Counted from the stretch's first letter, positions 36,717 to 47,614 are shown. The stretch: DNA of 64,000 nucleotides from Leucocoprinus leucothites (GCA_013368445.1 JAACJO010000008.1:434001-498000); one strand, 5' to 3'. Notes: generated by a model from the sequence alone, not told the origin. Translations and numbers: made by a program.

Positions 36717-37963
36717 TCAAGATGCGACAGTCATGGGCAAATGAATGGCACTTCCATTACCGTATACCCTAAAGCTGGGGGTACTTTTGCTGTAGTGGTG
36801 TTTCCCGGATGATTGCGGGTACGCTTTTATGGGGCCCCCTGCGGCTCTATCTTCAGAACCTGCAAACTCCAGTCCCAACCCCTGCGCCCGTGCAGCTCTC
36901 ACCATTTTCAGAGCGTCCTTTGGATACTCCTCAGCAGCGAATCCGAATTCTGACCCTCTCCTGGCACGGGACTGATTCGTTATTCCCTTCTCCCTCTCTC
37001 TTTCTCGCTCCACTGTGTGCTCGAAGCTGGAATCCAAAACGTCCGAGCTCCTTGCCAGCCAAAGATTCTCCAGCTCCAAAAGCCAATTGCCTTCCTTCCA
37101 TTTCTCCGTCCTTTCGTGTGCCTTGACAATCTTCCAGCCAAGATACGTTGAACAGTTGGCACAGAATGTTTCTTGCATCGTGTGTGCTCCGGTAGTCATC
37201 AATTGTACACGCGGAGCTGTGGATGTGATATTGTAGCTGCACAAAAATGGTTAGCTTAGTCTGCATCACAGTGTTGGAGTCGTATCAGAGAATCAGACAT
37301 ACCATTTCATGAAAAGAGAAGCTTTCCCTGAAAATCCACGGAATGCCCGCGACCCAGGAGGGACCTGTAACGGACGAATCATCAATATATCATTCGTTGT
37401 GATCGAAATCAAGAGAAGCGGAATCGTTCGAGGGTCCAACATCAAAAAGTACCGCAATTACGGTTGAAAGTGGAGCGGAACATCAAGCGCGGGAGGATGG
37501 AAGAGAAGAAGCACCCCGGTAAAATCAAAGGCCACTCAGTGGAGATACTCACGGCAGAGGCTGGTAGCAAACTCTCGCTTGTAGTTATACAGTTCATGCA
37601 ACTCCTACAAACAATCAACTGAGCATGTTGGCTTAGCAAAGGCCGACTCGTGCTTGGACTAGGAGATTTTCGGGGCTCAGGAACTTGAGGTAGGGGCCTT
37701 GAAACGCGTTTGAGAGCATTCAGAGCTTTCGTAGGGGATTGGTTTGGAGATATTGATCCAGGGGAGGACGCGGGAGAAGAAGTCCCAGACGAAGAAGAGG
37801 GAGACAAAGAGAAAACTGAGGACGGAGGAGACGATGAAGGGGAAGATGAGGGTGAAGGAGTCCGCAATGATGGGAGACTGGGGACGGGTGGTAGGCGACG
37901 TGGTATCACGCTTCTTCCATTCGAGTGCTCGAGTTCGTACTTGTTGTAGCTGTAGGGGTCCAT
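36717..37963 (-). CDS. Yippee-domain zinc-binding protein with long disordered flanks
   Basis: Yippee-type protein (Mis18/Cereblon-like beta-tent fold) with two CxxC zinc knuckles. The ATG at 37963 begins MDPYSYNKYELEHSNGR, then about 90 residues almost entirely Pro/Ser (37690-37900). The first knuckle is CRSCMNC (37590-37610); the next exon carries PPGSRAFRGFSGKASLFMKC, and the third exon QLMTTGAHTMQETFCANCST with the second knuckle and LGWKIVKAHERTEKWKEGNW. A C-terminal Arg/Glu-rich tail with RERERE-type sequence (36950-37030) ends MTVAS at 36717. Two introns interrupt it; the second splits a Cys codon. Yippee proteins are usually about 110-130 residues, so this one is unusually long. Function in fungi is poorly defined; growth and chromatin roles are proposed for animal members. 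Confidence 0.85.
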
Positions 37964-38728
37964 CTCTACAGCAGGGGCGGTGTAAACGGGGTGCTAACAG
38001 GATGACGGGGCGGCAAAGAAGCGGAGGGGTGGACCTTTATAGGTGCGAACAGCAGAGATGGGCCAAATCAAAGCTATGATGGTCGTGTTATAGCCAATGA
38101 TATTTATATATATAGGGATGGCTGTATGTTTGACTCGAGTGGGCCAGCGATCGCATCTCATCCCAGCTGAAATATCAGACAGCGTGTCAAATGAAGCTTT
38201 GACGAGTTTCTGTTTGGACCACATGGAGGCTGTGGAAATGCTCGAGATGCATCAATTACAAAGAATTTCGAATATAATTGATGGACTGATGGAGTGGATC
38301 ACGACACAATTCCTGTTCATGCCGAGCCGGTAAATTGACTCCGTCAGGAGGACCTGACCTACTGATTGCCTCTGCATTCTCATGGCAGGCGTTGATAAGG
38401 TCAAAAAGTGCAATGATGGTCTGAGCGAGGTATTGAGGACGCCTATGGCGGGGTCGTCGAGGCCCCGAGGGCAACAGCGGAAGGCCAGCTATTGGCAGCG
38501 GCTGTGTTTGCAGTGACAGAGACAGGCCACATGCTACTAATTAACTGCATTCACACTGTTTGCCAATAAAGATTATCAAGCTTGAATACGACTGCAGCTC
38601 AGATCAGTCCCAGGCGTCAATGGTGGATGTACCCCCGTGAAGAAGCTTTCCTTATCAGGTCTACTACTAGTGATTGCTACTTTTACACCCAGTGGAAACA
38701 ATTCAACTCCCTGTAATATCCTACTTCC
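37964..38728. promoter_or_regulatory. Divergent promoter region of the Yippee and allantoinase genes
   Basis: About 765 bp between divergent starts. A TATA-rich stretch at 38099-38116 lies about 140 nt upstream of the Yippee ATG. No open frame of interest. Confidence 0.4.
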
Positions 38729-40395
38729 ATGTCACGTCTACTCATCTGTTCTGGTGAATATGTTCTTCTCCCCGACACGGATGTCCCTCAGCCAGCAACG
38801 GTCATCATCGACACACTGACCGGAAAGATCAAAGATATCCGACCAAGAAAACACTCCAAGATTGATCTAGCTCCACATCTACCACCAGATAGTGAGATTA
38901 CTTGGATTGACGCAGGAAATAAATTCGTCCTCCCAGGTCTCGTTGAGTAAGTGGACTTCATCCCTATATGATAGCATACTTTAGACACACATACCATCGC
39001 ATAGTGCCCATGTCCACCTTAACGAGCCTGGACGGACCGACTGGGAGGGCTTTTGGACAGGTACGCGTGCTGCGGCATCAGGTGGTGTCACGACTGTCAT
39101 CGATATGCCCCTCAACTCGATACCACCAACGACAACGGTGGAGAACCTCGCAGTGAAGCAGAAGGCAGCCCATGGTCAGTGTCACGTTGATGTCGGCTTT
39201 TGGGGCGGGGTTATTCCTGGAAATCAGGTAGCTTACCTTCACCAGGTAGCCTAAATGGATTTATTGATTTACAATGTTTCTGCCACACGCTATAGGATCA
39301 TCTTATCCCCCTCGTTGATGCTGGTGTGAAGGGTTTCAAGTGTTTCCTCATTGAGAGTGGCGTTGATGTGCGAGTTTGGGGTCTCTATCCTAATTCTTGA
39401 AAGCGTGCTCACATTCGAATCAAAGGAGTTCCCATGCGTGGGCGGGCATGATGTGGAACTGGCGATGCAAGCGCTCCAGGTGAACATTCTTGGATCAACA
39501 AGGGGTTGACTGATTTAATAACCGCAAAACAGGGTCAAGAGACTGTTCTTCTCTTCCATGCAGAGCTTGGAGAATCGGGCCATGGGCACGGAGATCCAAC
39601 CCATTACTCGACATATCTGCATTCTCGACCTCAGAAGCTGGAGGTTGATGCGATCAAGCTTGTCATCGAGACACACCGAAAGTATCCCAAGCTACGATGC
39701 CACATCGTCCATCTCTCCGCTGCCAAGGCACTTCCCATGATACGTGAGGCAAGGGCGGCAGGTGTTAACCTCACTGTTGAGACCTGCTTTCACTATCTCT
39801 GTCTCTCCTCTAACGATATCCCGGATGGCCGACCTGAGTTTAAATGCAGTCCACCTGTCCGAGACGAAGAGAACAGGAATATGTTATGGGGGGCTTTGGA
39901 GGACGGAACGATTGATTTTGTGGTTTCCGACCATAGCCCGTGTGTCCCCGAACTGAAAATGATAGAAGAAGGGGACCTCATGAAGGCATGGGGCGGAATC
40001 AGTACACTCGGGCTTGGGTTGAGTCTTTTATGGACTGAAGGACAAAAGCGTGGTGTGTCACTCGGGAAAATATTGGACTGGACAAGCCGTCGCACGGCTG
40101 CACATGTTGGTATCGATACACGAAAAGGTCAATTGAAGGTTGGTCACGACGGCGACTTTGTCCTCTGGGATAGCGAGGCGGAATTCGAGGTACAGCAATC
40201 ACAAGTAGTTATTTATGTTCATCACTGACTCTATTCCAGGTCACGAAAGAGGGGCTGAACTTCAAAAACAAGCTAACGCCTTACGTCGGTCAAAGGCTGC
40301 GGGGGGTTGTCGAGCAGACGTACGTACGCGGGAAACTAGTGTATGACCGTGGAGGAGGCAGTGGTGCTGCGGAGCCGTTAGGGAGCTTTGTTTGA
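38729..40395 (+). CDS. Allantoinase
   Basis: Metal-dependent amidohydrolase that opens the allantoin ring to allantoate in purine degradation (yeast Dal1). The ATG at 38729 begins [16 protein letters not shown]. The metal-binding motif [18 protein letters not shown] is formed across an intron (38947-39005). Further motifs are [32 protein letters not shown] with the lysine expected to be carbamylated, [31 protein letters not shown] and VVSDHSPC with the conserved Asp. The final exons end [19 protein letters not shown] before the stop at 40393. Introns lie at about 38947, 39062, 39226 (with the acceptor near 39297), 39370, 39480 and 40190. All active-site motifs are intact, so it should let the fungus use allantoin as a nitrogen source. 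No other purine catabolism genes are adjacent. Confidence 0.92.
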
Positions 40396-40526
40396 AAGAC
40401 TAAGTAGTCGTATAGTACCACACTTGGACTTAGTGCGCACGTGTAGTCTTGCAGGAAACCACTCTCTCCTTTATCAGTACTTCGTTTCAAACGCGCAGCC
40501 GGGAGCTCTCTTGCTCCTTATCGTCC

Positions 40527-42656
40527 ATGATACCCCTTCTCTTCCTCATCCTGCTGGCGGCGCATGCCTCGGCATACGTCCCAGCGTCTCCGACCAACTC
40601 AACCCGGGCAGCCATTGCAGGCGGGCTCAATATGACCGATATCTCCAAGCTTCGCCTTCAGTGGTATTCAAACGGGTCGGTTTGCCTTCCCACTGTACCC
40701 GTACTTCTCTCACAATCTCCAGAAACTACGTGGAAAATGTTTCGTATCAGCTAGCCGGCAATGGAAGCAGCGGAATCAGCAAAGTGTGCCGCCCGTCATC
40801 CATCTGCTTCAGCTCCTGATGGTCCCATGTTCCAGGGCATTTTGATCCACTTCACAGAAGAATACGTCAACGAGTCGACCCCAGCAAGTGCGCCGATTCG
40901 AACTTTCCCTTACCCGTTCTCTAACATACAGTATATCATGCATAGCTTCGGCCCCATGGATCGCAATGGTGTCCTGCGATTCAAATTCAACCGATGCCTC
41001 GATGGAAATCGACATATTCACTCTGGCACGCGACAAAGGTGCCGTCGCAGCTGTTTGTTCATTATTCAGTCATGCCGTTCCATCCAAGTCTGAGTTTCAC
41101 TTACACAGTTGTTGTACTCGCTACATTCCCTCGCATGCGTCATCAACCCTGAATATGCTGATCCTTCGACATTTGATCAAGTCTTCGACATCTTTTCGAC
41201 ACAGAGCAAAACCAGCGCCCATCTCATCGATTATCAATTCGGCCAGCTCACACCCTCGAACGCGAGTATTACCAAGTACGATTCTCAGAAATTGAATAAT
41301 ACGGCGCAGGCCGTTGAAGACTCGATTCAGAAAGGCTACGCCACGGAACCAGGGTTCTTATATACCGAGCTGCGTGCATACAACGCAACAGGCGGTTCAG
41401 ATGGACCCTCGACCAATGGTGCGAGCACTGAGGGTAACAATGGAGGTGGCACCAGTTCGAGCAATACTGCATTAGCAATGTGAGTCTTGGCGCAGCTTTT
41501 TTGCCAATTAGACCACAACTCGCTGATACACTTAGGATCGTTCTCTACGCTATCACCGGTTGTGTTTCTGCCCTCTTTTGTGTCGTGATCGTCTCGGGGG
41601 TACGCCCTTTTGTATCCTCTCGTATGAGCACCAAGTACTAATGACGTATGCCATCTAGGCAATACGTGCGATACGACATCCCGAACGGTATGGGCCTCGG
41701 GCACGAATGGGGTTAGAGGGACCACCCCAAAGTCGCGCCAGGGGTCTCACCCGAGCTATTTTGGATACCTTTCCCATTGTTAAATTCGGAAGGGGCGGCG
41801 TCAATGGAGAGGGAGATTCTAACACAGGCGTTAACATCGAAACTCGGGCAAAGGATGTAGAAGCGCAAGAGCTCACACAGTGGGAAATTGTCGATCAGAC
41901 CACCGTGAATGAAGAACACACATCTGATTCGCAGAATAGGGAGGGAAGTGCAAGCAGAGGTATTAGCCCAGGTTCCACAGAGGACGCACCGGTTGCTTCA
42001 ACAAGCAATCCTAGACCAAGCACGTCTCGGAGCGGCGATCACGATAGTCGTGACGAACGTCCTTCCACTTCTTCTGGTGCATATTTACCTCGTATGACAA
42101 GCCCTCACGACAAGATTCAGGTTCGAGATGACCTAAGCCCTGAAGCAATGGGTCGGGAGACATGTCCCATATGCATTGTTGACTTTGAGGAAGGCGATGA
42201 TATCAGGCTATTGCCTTGCGAAGGCAAACACCGGTTCCATCCGGAATGCGTTGACCAGTGGCTCCTCGAACTATCAAGTTCTTGTCCAATATGTCGACAA
42301 GGTATGCTAGCTCATTATCGCATTGGAAACTGACGTAGATTGATATCACCGTAGATTTCCTTGCACTCGCGAGTATAATATCACACGATGACGAGAGAGA
42401 AAATCAAGAGTTTGGTACTGATGGTCTCTATCCCGATAATTCCGACCACCGTCATCAATATTCAACCTCCGGTTCCCGGCGGCATGGACTGGCAATCTCC
42501 ATGCATGGAAATAATCGGTTCTCGAGATACCTACGCTTTGCAACCGGAAGACGGGATCAGCGTCAGCAACGAGAAAGAGACGACCAAGATAGTCAGCACG
42601 AAGAAAGCCAGCCCGATCAGCCTGAAGGTACACCCTCGCCACCTCCAATGGCCTAA
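40527..42656 (+). CDS. Membrane-anchored RING-H2 E3 ubiquitin ligase
   Basis: Type I membrane protein with a lumenal domain and a cytosolic RING finger. The ATG at 40527 begins a signal peptide (MIPLLFLILLAAHASAYVPA). A lumenal, N-glycosylation-rich region follows (NST, NMT, NES, NAT sequons), PA-domain-like in layout. One transmembrane segment, AMIVLYAITGCVSALFCVVI, lies at 41475-41590 across an intron. The cytosolic part is Ser/Pro-rich and carries the C3H2C3 RING at 42160-42310: CPICIVDFEEGDD, then PCEGKHRFHPECVDQWL and CPICRQ. A Gln/Arg-rich tail ends at 42654. This is the architecture of the GRAIL/RNF13 or fungal Tul1-unrelated PA-TM-RING class; direct substrates are unknown. The 5' end lies 131 bp after the allantoinase stop, on the same strand. 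Confidence 0.85.
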
Positions 42657-43159
42657 AGCACAAGTACAGTCTATTGCAGGGCTTGAGGCTCGCCACTATT
42701 TGCATTTTTTTTAATACTTTTCCTATCTATTTCTTCTTTATGCGGTTTCCTTCCATCCTCTTCTTATCTATCATCCGCCCTTTCTTCCCCTATTTCATAT
42801 TCCGGCAATATTCAGGAACACCATGTATATCACCCCAGATCTCATACCCCCGACACGACTACCCAGATAACGTTTTTCCTTGCACCCTTAGTACGACTAT
42901 TGGAATCTATATGATCATGTATTATATGTGTACATTTCACCATGTCCCACTGGCATTTCCTACCTCCGAGCCGCCCCGAGTTACCTCTATCCCATTGCTT
43001 GCCAGGTTTCATTTTGAAATTCATGCCTTCCCTCTTGGCGTTGACATATTCGAACTGAACGTGAGCCCTCTGTGCGATAGTACTTGGGTCGTTCGTGTAT
43101 ACATCCAGTTAGGCGTTCTTTCGTTGAGCACTGGATGTTTCCAGTCGGTTTCTGCCGTT

Positions 43160-43492
43160 TCTTGCAGCTGTTACTCAGAGTATTCTTGTGGAGTGCTCGT
43201 CAATATTTATCAAAACCTGGACCCAGAAATTCCAGAGTTGGACCCTGACCTTGAACGCCTACGGGAATTGCACACCCAAGCTTTGTCGGGGTAAGTGGGT
43301 GCAGGCACACAGCGAGCCCCTCGGACACTGACAACAGTTCTAGATCACATTCATCTGGATCCTGCGTTCGAGCCGGTGAATTGTAGTGTGAACCCAATTG
43401 AACCTGATTGCTTCTCGTCAGGTCACTACGGTGCTGTCCCAGTGAGAGTGTTTCTTTCGTCACGTACGCGACGTAGTTTGATAGATTTGTGA
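43160..43492 (+). CDS. Possible small gene, orphan, 5' end unresolved
   Basis: Two open segments on the plus strand can be joined by a 53-nt intron (43289-43341; GTAAGT donor, ACAACAG acceptor). The first reads NLDPEIPELDPDLERLRELH at 43210-43270; the second continues DHIHLDPAFEPVNCSVNPIE and ends SLIDL at 43492. The frame is open across the junction, the composition is protein-like, and the donor is consensus. I could not place a start codon; the frame is open far upstream but that part looks like AT-rich 3' sequence of the RING gene. I recognise no family. It could be an orphan gene or a relic. Confidence 0.3.
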
Positions 43493-44445
43493 ACCCCGTT
43501 ATGGTCTACAGCTGATGGTCTCCATCCGAGAAGTTGAGTGCCTTCCCAAAGTGTTGATAGTGGCAGGATAATTAGACGGACATCACCATCATGGGGAATG
43601 GAGTACTGGGAGATGGAAGAACTTAATTGGCAGATGAGCGAGAATTCAGAATATGAATTGTATTGTTGGGAGACTAATAATGGGCATTGAATCGCTGAGC
43701 CCCCTAATCCTGCCATCCTGAGCGTACACATCAATGAAAGACCAGAAGCAGACCGTGTACTGCGTATACAGATATCTACTGATGGCTGTAGCAACAACCA
43801 ACAGTTCGTGGTTCCTCGGTTCGCAAGAACTTGATATCGAACCTTAATAAGTAACGATGCCGCAACCGGGAGCGAGGAAAACGAATGAATGGCCTGATTT
43901 TTATTTATTGGCACTTGGGTGTGTGACTGGCGGCTCTGAGGGCACCAGAAGTCACGATGACTCTGTCGGGGTCCATACTTTGAATCAGTCAAGTTGAGGC
44001 GCTTTGACCCCCCGTATGTCATTCAAGCAAGCATAGCCTCACCCCGACAACATTCGGTCGCAGCAGGGTGGCTAGGTTTCCGAGCCAAAACGACGGTAAT
44101 ATGTAACTCTGAAGACAGATGTGGTGGCGAGATCATTGGAAGTGTGAACCTGTGCAAGCTCAGCGTGAGAGCGACAGCCTGAGATAATCTATTCGGGGTG
44201 GTCGGCTCATCTATCGCAGTACACTATATGTCAATGATCCACACCCCGTTTGTGGTCGAGAGCTCAATACCATGATGTCGATAATTGAGTTCATGGGTAA
44301 TGACGGGGCCAGAGGCCTGGATACCTTTATCTTGACATAAAAACACCTACTCAAAGGGTAATGCGATCGTTCTTCTGGGCGAACGATCAGAAAGCTAGTC
44401 AGAGTTTTGCGGATCACGATGAAGAGAAGGAGGGAAAGGGAGTCA
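43493..44445. other. Spacer without recognisable gene
   Basis: About 950 bp. A 198-codon minus-strand frame covers much of it (43426-44022) but has no recognisable motif or splice context and looks like chance openness. I see no repeat. Confidence 0.4.
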
Positions 44446-44773
44446 TCAATCATTGAGCGCCTTGATCAATCGTGGATGCCCGGGCCATAACCTTGCCCAC
44501 AGAACGTCCGTTTCCTCGTCAGTAACATCCAGAGGATCTGATGCAGCGCATAAAAAAAGACCTGCAGCTCCGCTGGAATCGTTTTGAGCGATTTTTAAGA
44601 GAGTATCGGAATCACTGCAAGGCCCGGAACCTACTTTTCCGTGGCATTTGGATGGAATAAACTCCCCACTATTCAAGCCCCTCTCCAACTTCCGGTAAAT
44701 GATCGGATGGGTCAAATTGCATGACCAGTTTCACCCCGCCAAGACCCACCCGTTCCATCTTCTGCGCTTTCAT
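44446..44773 (-). CDS. Hypothetical 90-residue protein, two exons
   Basis: The ATG at 44773 begins MKAQKMERVGLGGVKLVMQF and continues to LPEVGEGLE. A 55-nt intron (donor GTGGGG, acceptor TTGCAG) ends near 44618 and leads into YDSDTLLKIAQNDSSGAAGL, then DVTDEETDVLWARLWPGHPR and the stop at 44446. After removing the intron the length is 273 nt, an exact multiple of three. The protein is mostly acidic, has no signal peptide or membrane segment, and matches no family I recognise. The weak donor lowers confidence; the open frames on both sides and the typical intron length raise it. Confidence 0.4.
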
Positions 44774-45110
44774 CCGAGTGGCGTTCTATTCTTCATCAGC
44801 GCCATTTTGTGGAACCTCATTCCTTGTTTAGATCTCGACCCACCTCATCCATATCACCCACAGGGCTGATGCCCCAACACCGACACACCCATGATCCAGG
44901 TATCGTTATTTGCGGGATGCGTAGTAGCAGCTATCACATGGACAAAACAACCCGCAGGAGGTAGTCATTTGCCATGGACCGGAATGATACACAGTGAAGC
45001 CGCCGAGTGTAATTATACGTTCAGGACTCGTGCTACGCGCACATACCTAGTTCGGACTCTGTCATCAGGATGGAAAAGCTGTATCCTGTTTTAGAGTTCA
45101 ATCTTTCTCA

Positions 45111-45720
45111 TCACCGAGACATACACGATGTATCTGTCCAATAATGATAGTGGCCTAATTTAGTCTCATGTTCCTGGTGAACAAACCTGGACTGGCAGAA
45201 AAAAGAATGGGTTCAGTCAGGGATAAGTAGATACATACATGGAAGTCGAAATGTGACGACGCTTCGTAGTTTTCTTCGCCGACGAAATACATGTGATGCG
45301 CGAGGTATGATCGGATTTTGTAGACATAAGGCATCGCGGGACTTCCACCAAACTGCGTCCACTGGTGCAGAGTATAACACTCAGCAAGAAACTGCGGGGT
45401 GGCGCCTGAGGAGTTGGTTGCCGCACTAGGGGACCATAGAGCCAAATTTGTGGAATTTGATCCGAGTGTGGACGTTCGTTCACCAAAAAGCTACAAGACA
45501 TCCAAGAAGGTAAACTGGAAGTCGATCCTCTGCAAACCAATACCGGGTTCCTGGTCAAGCCGGCACCGATCACAGTCGGGAGTAGAACATTATCGCGAAA
45601 ACTAGGAAGGAGTTCCAGAAATTTCTTGGAAGGCCTTCACCGTATTTCTTGGCCTGTACAGTCTTGAATATGGACTATTCAACGGTGCAAAGTGAAGCTG
45701 CTGGGCTCTAGTAGTTTGGG
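45111..45720 (-). pseudogene. Probable decayed multi-exon gene, family not recognised
   Basis: A minus-strand series of coding-like segments: KKYGEGLP near 45640, then FLELLPSFRDNVLLPTVIGA (45560-45625) in a different frame, an intron ending CTTGTAG near 45493, then LFGERTSTLGSNSTNLALWS and QFLAECYTLHQWTQFGGSPA, through HMYFVGEENYEASSHFDFH. A clean 47-nt intron (GTATGT donor, CTGAC branch, TCTGCCAG acceptor) leads to a last exon SRFVHQEHETKLGHYHYW ending at 45111. The frame switch between the first two segments looks like a one-base deletion. No start codon was found. Splice signals are well preserved, so inactivation may be recent or the model may be incomplete. Confidence 0.4.
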
Positions 45721-45947
45721 TTCAAATCTGAACCTATCGAAGACAACCGCGACAAGAATAGAGTCTCCTTTTGGTTCTGGTAGTCACCGTCTGGCTTGTT
45801 AAGTCTCACAGAAAGGATTGTGTGCACCAGGTTAGGATAAATTAGGGCGCATGTTCTATCTCTAGGGGTAACATGGTGTATATGAGTGTCCTATAGGTTG
45901 TGAACAGGTGAATTTTTCCGAGTTTTCTGGAGGGATGTGAAGGCATA

Positions 45948-46550
45948 CTAGTGGTGTCCCACTGGTACAGGATAGCCGATCATTTTCCTACGACCCAGCA
46001 TTTCTCCAATCTAAGTGACTAAGTCAGAACACGGTTGAAGACTGGTCAAGGCACTGTGACGTACTTTGAAAATTCCGTATGCCTGTAAGCCATAGATACC
46101 GACTTGAGCAACCTGACCACTCTGAACAATACCACGCCAATACGCGACCTGAGTCGCGTTAGACCAGATCTGACGGTATGTCTCGGCAAACTGGGAGAGA
46201 GAAGGAGGTTGGAGGGCTTCGCCAACGTAAATTCGCTTTGCAACTTCACGGGCAACGGAAAAATTGTAGACCAGAGGCTCCTTGTAACCTGCCACTTATC
46301 AGCTATGGATTTAACCAAATCGCATGGCACACCTACTCCCAAGGAGGTTACCAAGTTTCTGACCAGCAGGACCAAGGAATTTGGAGACGCTCTCCCATGC
46401 CTTGCCAGCAGCTTTCTGTGCACCGGCAAGGGCGTCCTGAGCCTTTTTCTCAGCTGGAGACGAGTTATAGCGCGCGCCTACAGGTTTCCGAAGCAGGGTA
46501 CGAGCAGCAGACCGCCTGACTGCAGCTGAGGAAGCGAGGGCAACATTCAT
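45948..46550 (-). CDS. atp20: Mitochondrial F1Fo-ATP synthase subunit g
   Basis: Small inner-membrane subunit that, with subunit e, promotes dimerisation of ATP synthase and cristae shape. The ATG at 46550 begins MNVALASSAAVRRSAARTLL, an Arg/Ala-rich mitochondrial presequence. The mature part has SVSKFLGPAGQKLGNLLGS, then after an intron YKEPLVYNFSVAREVAKRIY, AETYRQIWSN, and VAQVGIYGLQAYGIFK with the conserved Gly-rich transmembrane helix. A last intron joins IGEMLGRRKMIGYPVPVGHH, ending at 45948; this GRR..GY ending is typical of subunit g. Length is about 165 residues, as expected once the presequence is counted. A (TCTTA)5 array lies 100 bp upstream. Confidence 0.93.
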
Positions 46551-46650
46551 GGTGGAGAGGAAGAAATTGTAGAGGGGTTGGAGGCAGCGAGCAAACAACC
46601 GACAGTTCAAATTCCGCTCTCGGAGAAAGGCGGACTCAGTGCTTAGCTAA

Positions 46651-46675
46651 TCTTATCTTATCTTATCTTATCTTA
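46651..46675. repeat. (TCTTA)5 microsatellite, giving repeated GATAAG on the minus strand
   Basis: Five perfect TCTTA units between the hydrophobin stop and the atp20 start, both on the minus strand. Read on the minus strand the array contains four overlapping-free AAGATAAG cores, the recognition sequence of fungal GATA factors. Confidence 0.9.
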
Positions 46676-46747
46676 GGTCCCAAGAAGAAAATCATTGCTA
46701 CTTATTCCACAGACATGTGCCTATAACACCTCCGATGCCTCGCGGCC

Positions 46748-47174
46748 TCAGCCACGATTTTCATTTATTGTGCTACAGTTGAATGCAACGCGATCTGTTG
46801 AACCGATCAGCACGTGTGAAACGCCGTTTGGTTGACTCAACTGTTCAGATTGTGGCTACAGCACACTGGAGAAGCGACGCTGCAAATTTATTGCATAAAC
46901 CCCCTGGGCAGAGAGATTCAATCTCAACTACTCACCATTGGTTATGATCTTGTTCCGCCTCTTGAGTACAGTTCTTGCCAACTGAAACAGGGTTGGCAGG
47001 TATTGGAAAGCCCAAGGCTTGCAATAGCTGAATTGCGCGGGGGTCACTTGTACTTGTAACTTCTTCACAGCAGTGGGTAACCTCGTCGACGTTGCAGTTG
47101 CTCCTCGCACTGCGCTTTGGCATGCCATTCGCCAAAGTTATGGAGCAGAATAGGATCACGAGTCCAAAACGCAT
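46748..47174 (-). CDS. Class I hydrophobin
   Basis: Small secreted amphipathic protein that assembles at hyphal and fruit-body surfaces. Exons 46936-47174, 46842-46879 and 46748-46794 give 324 nt, 107 residues. The signal peptide is MRFGLVILFCSITLANG, followed by a dibasic PKR. Eight cysteines fit the class I pattern: C-x7-CC (CNVDEVTHCC), 32 residues, C (VGKNC), 10 residues, C-x5-CC (CVASPVCC, whose first Cys codon is split by the 56-nt first intron), 11 residues, then the last C (RVAFNCSTINENRG). The last Cys comes only after a 47-nt intron (46795-46841) with a GTTGAG donor, CTGAT branch and CAACAG acceptor. Without that intron the frame stops after seven residues. A TATA box lies 75 bp upstream. 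Confidence 0.82.
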
Positions 47175-47247
47175 TGAAAGGGATAGTGCTTAGCTACGAA
47201 ACGCAATGTAATGGGACTCGGGCTATTGGGATGCGAACAGGTCGGCC

Positions 47248-47256
47248 ATTTATACC
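47248..47256 (-). promoter_or_regulatory. TATA box of the hydrophobin gene
   Basis: GGTATAAAT on the minus strand, about 75 nt before the hydrophobin ATG, the usual spacing for highly expressed basidiomycete secreted-protein genes. Confidence 0.65.
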
Positions 47257-47614
47257 GCCCCATACCTTTTCTCCCTTCTTAATACCTTTACGTCCACTGA
47301 CTTCTGGCTCAACGAATTTCACTTAATTTAGACTTCTTGCGACGTGGGATTACTGCGATACGACGCCCAAACGCCACATTGACGGCCCAGGTACTATGGG
47401 CTATAATGAAGCTCGACCTTCCATGGAATTTCTCAGAATCGAGCTTGGTTTGATCGTTTAAGCCGCAATGGAAACTTGCGAACTCTTCACGAGCTCTGAA
47501 GCGACCTTCGCGACATTTAATCGGAGTTTTGGATTGCGTCAAAAGAGGGTGCTTTCTTATTCCATAAGTCATCTTCCAGAAGTATGTGCCTTCGCGACGC
47601 ACATGAATTGCTAT

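Noticed and set aside
42674..43294. A 206-codon plus-strand open frame after the RING gene
   Set aside because: Very rich in Phe, Ile and Cys, with no domain; it begins inside the RING gene's last codons in another phase and runs through AT-rich 3' sequence. Only its last part fits a possible spliced gene.
43426..44022. A 198-codon minus-strand open frame
   Set aside because: No recognisable motif, no neighbouring exon that fits, and Ser/Leu/Arg-rich composition typical of chance frames.
45719..45728. T-arm-like GGTTCAAATC suggesting a tRNA
   Set aside because: No matching acceptor stem, D-arm or anticodon arm can be drawn around it.
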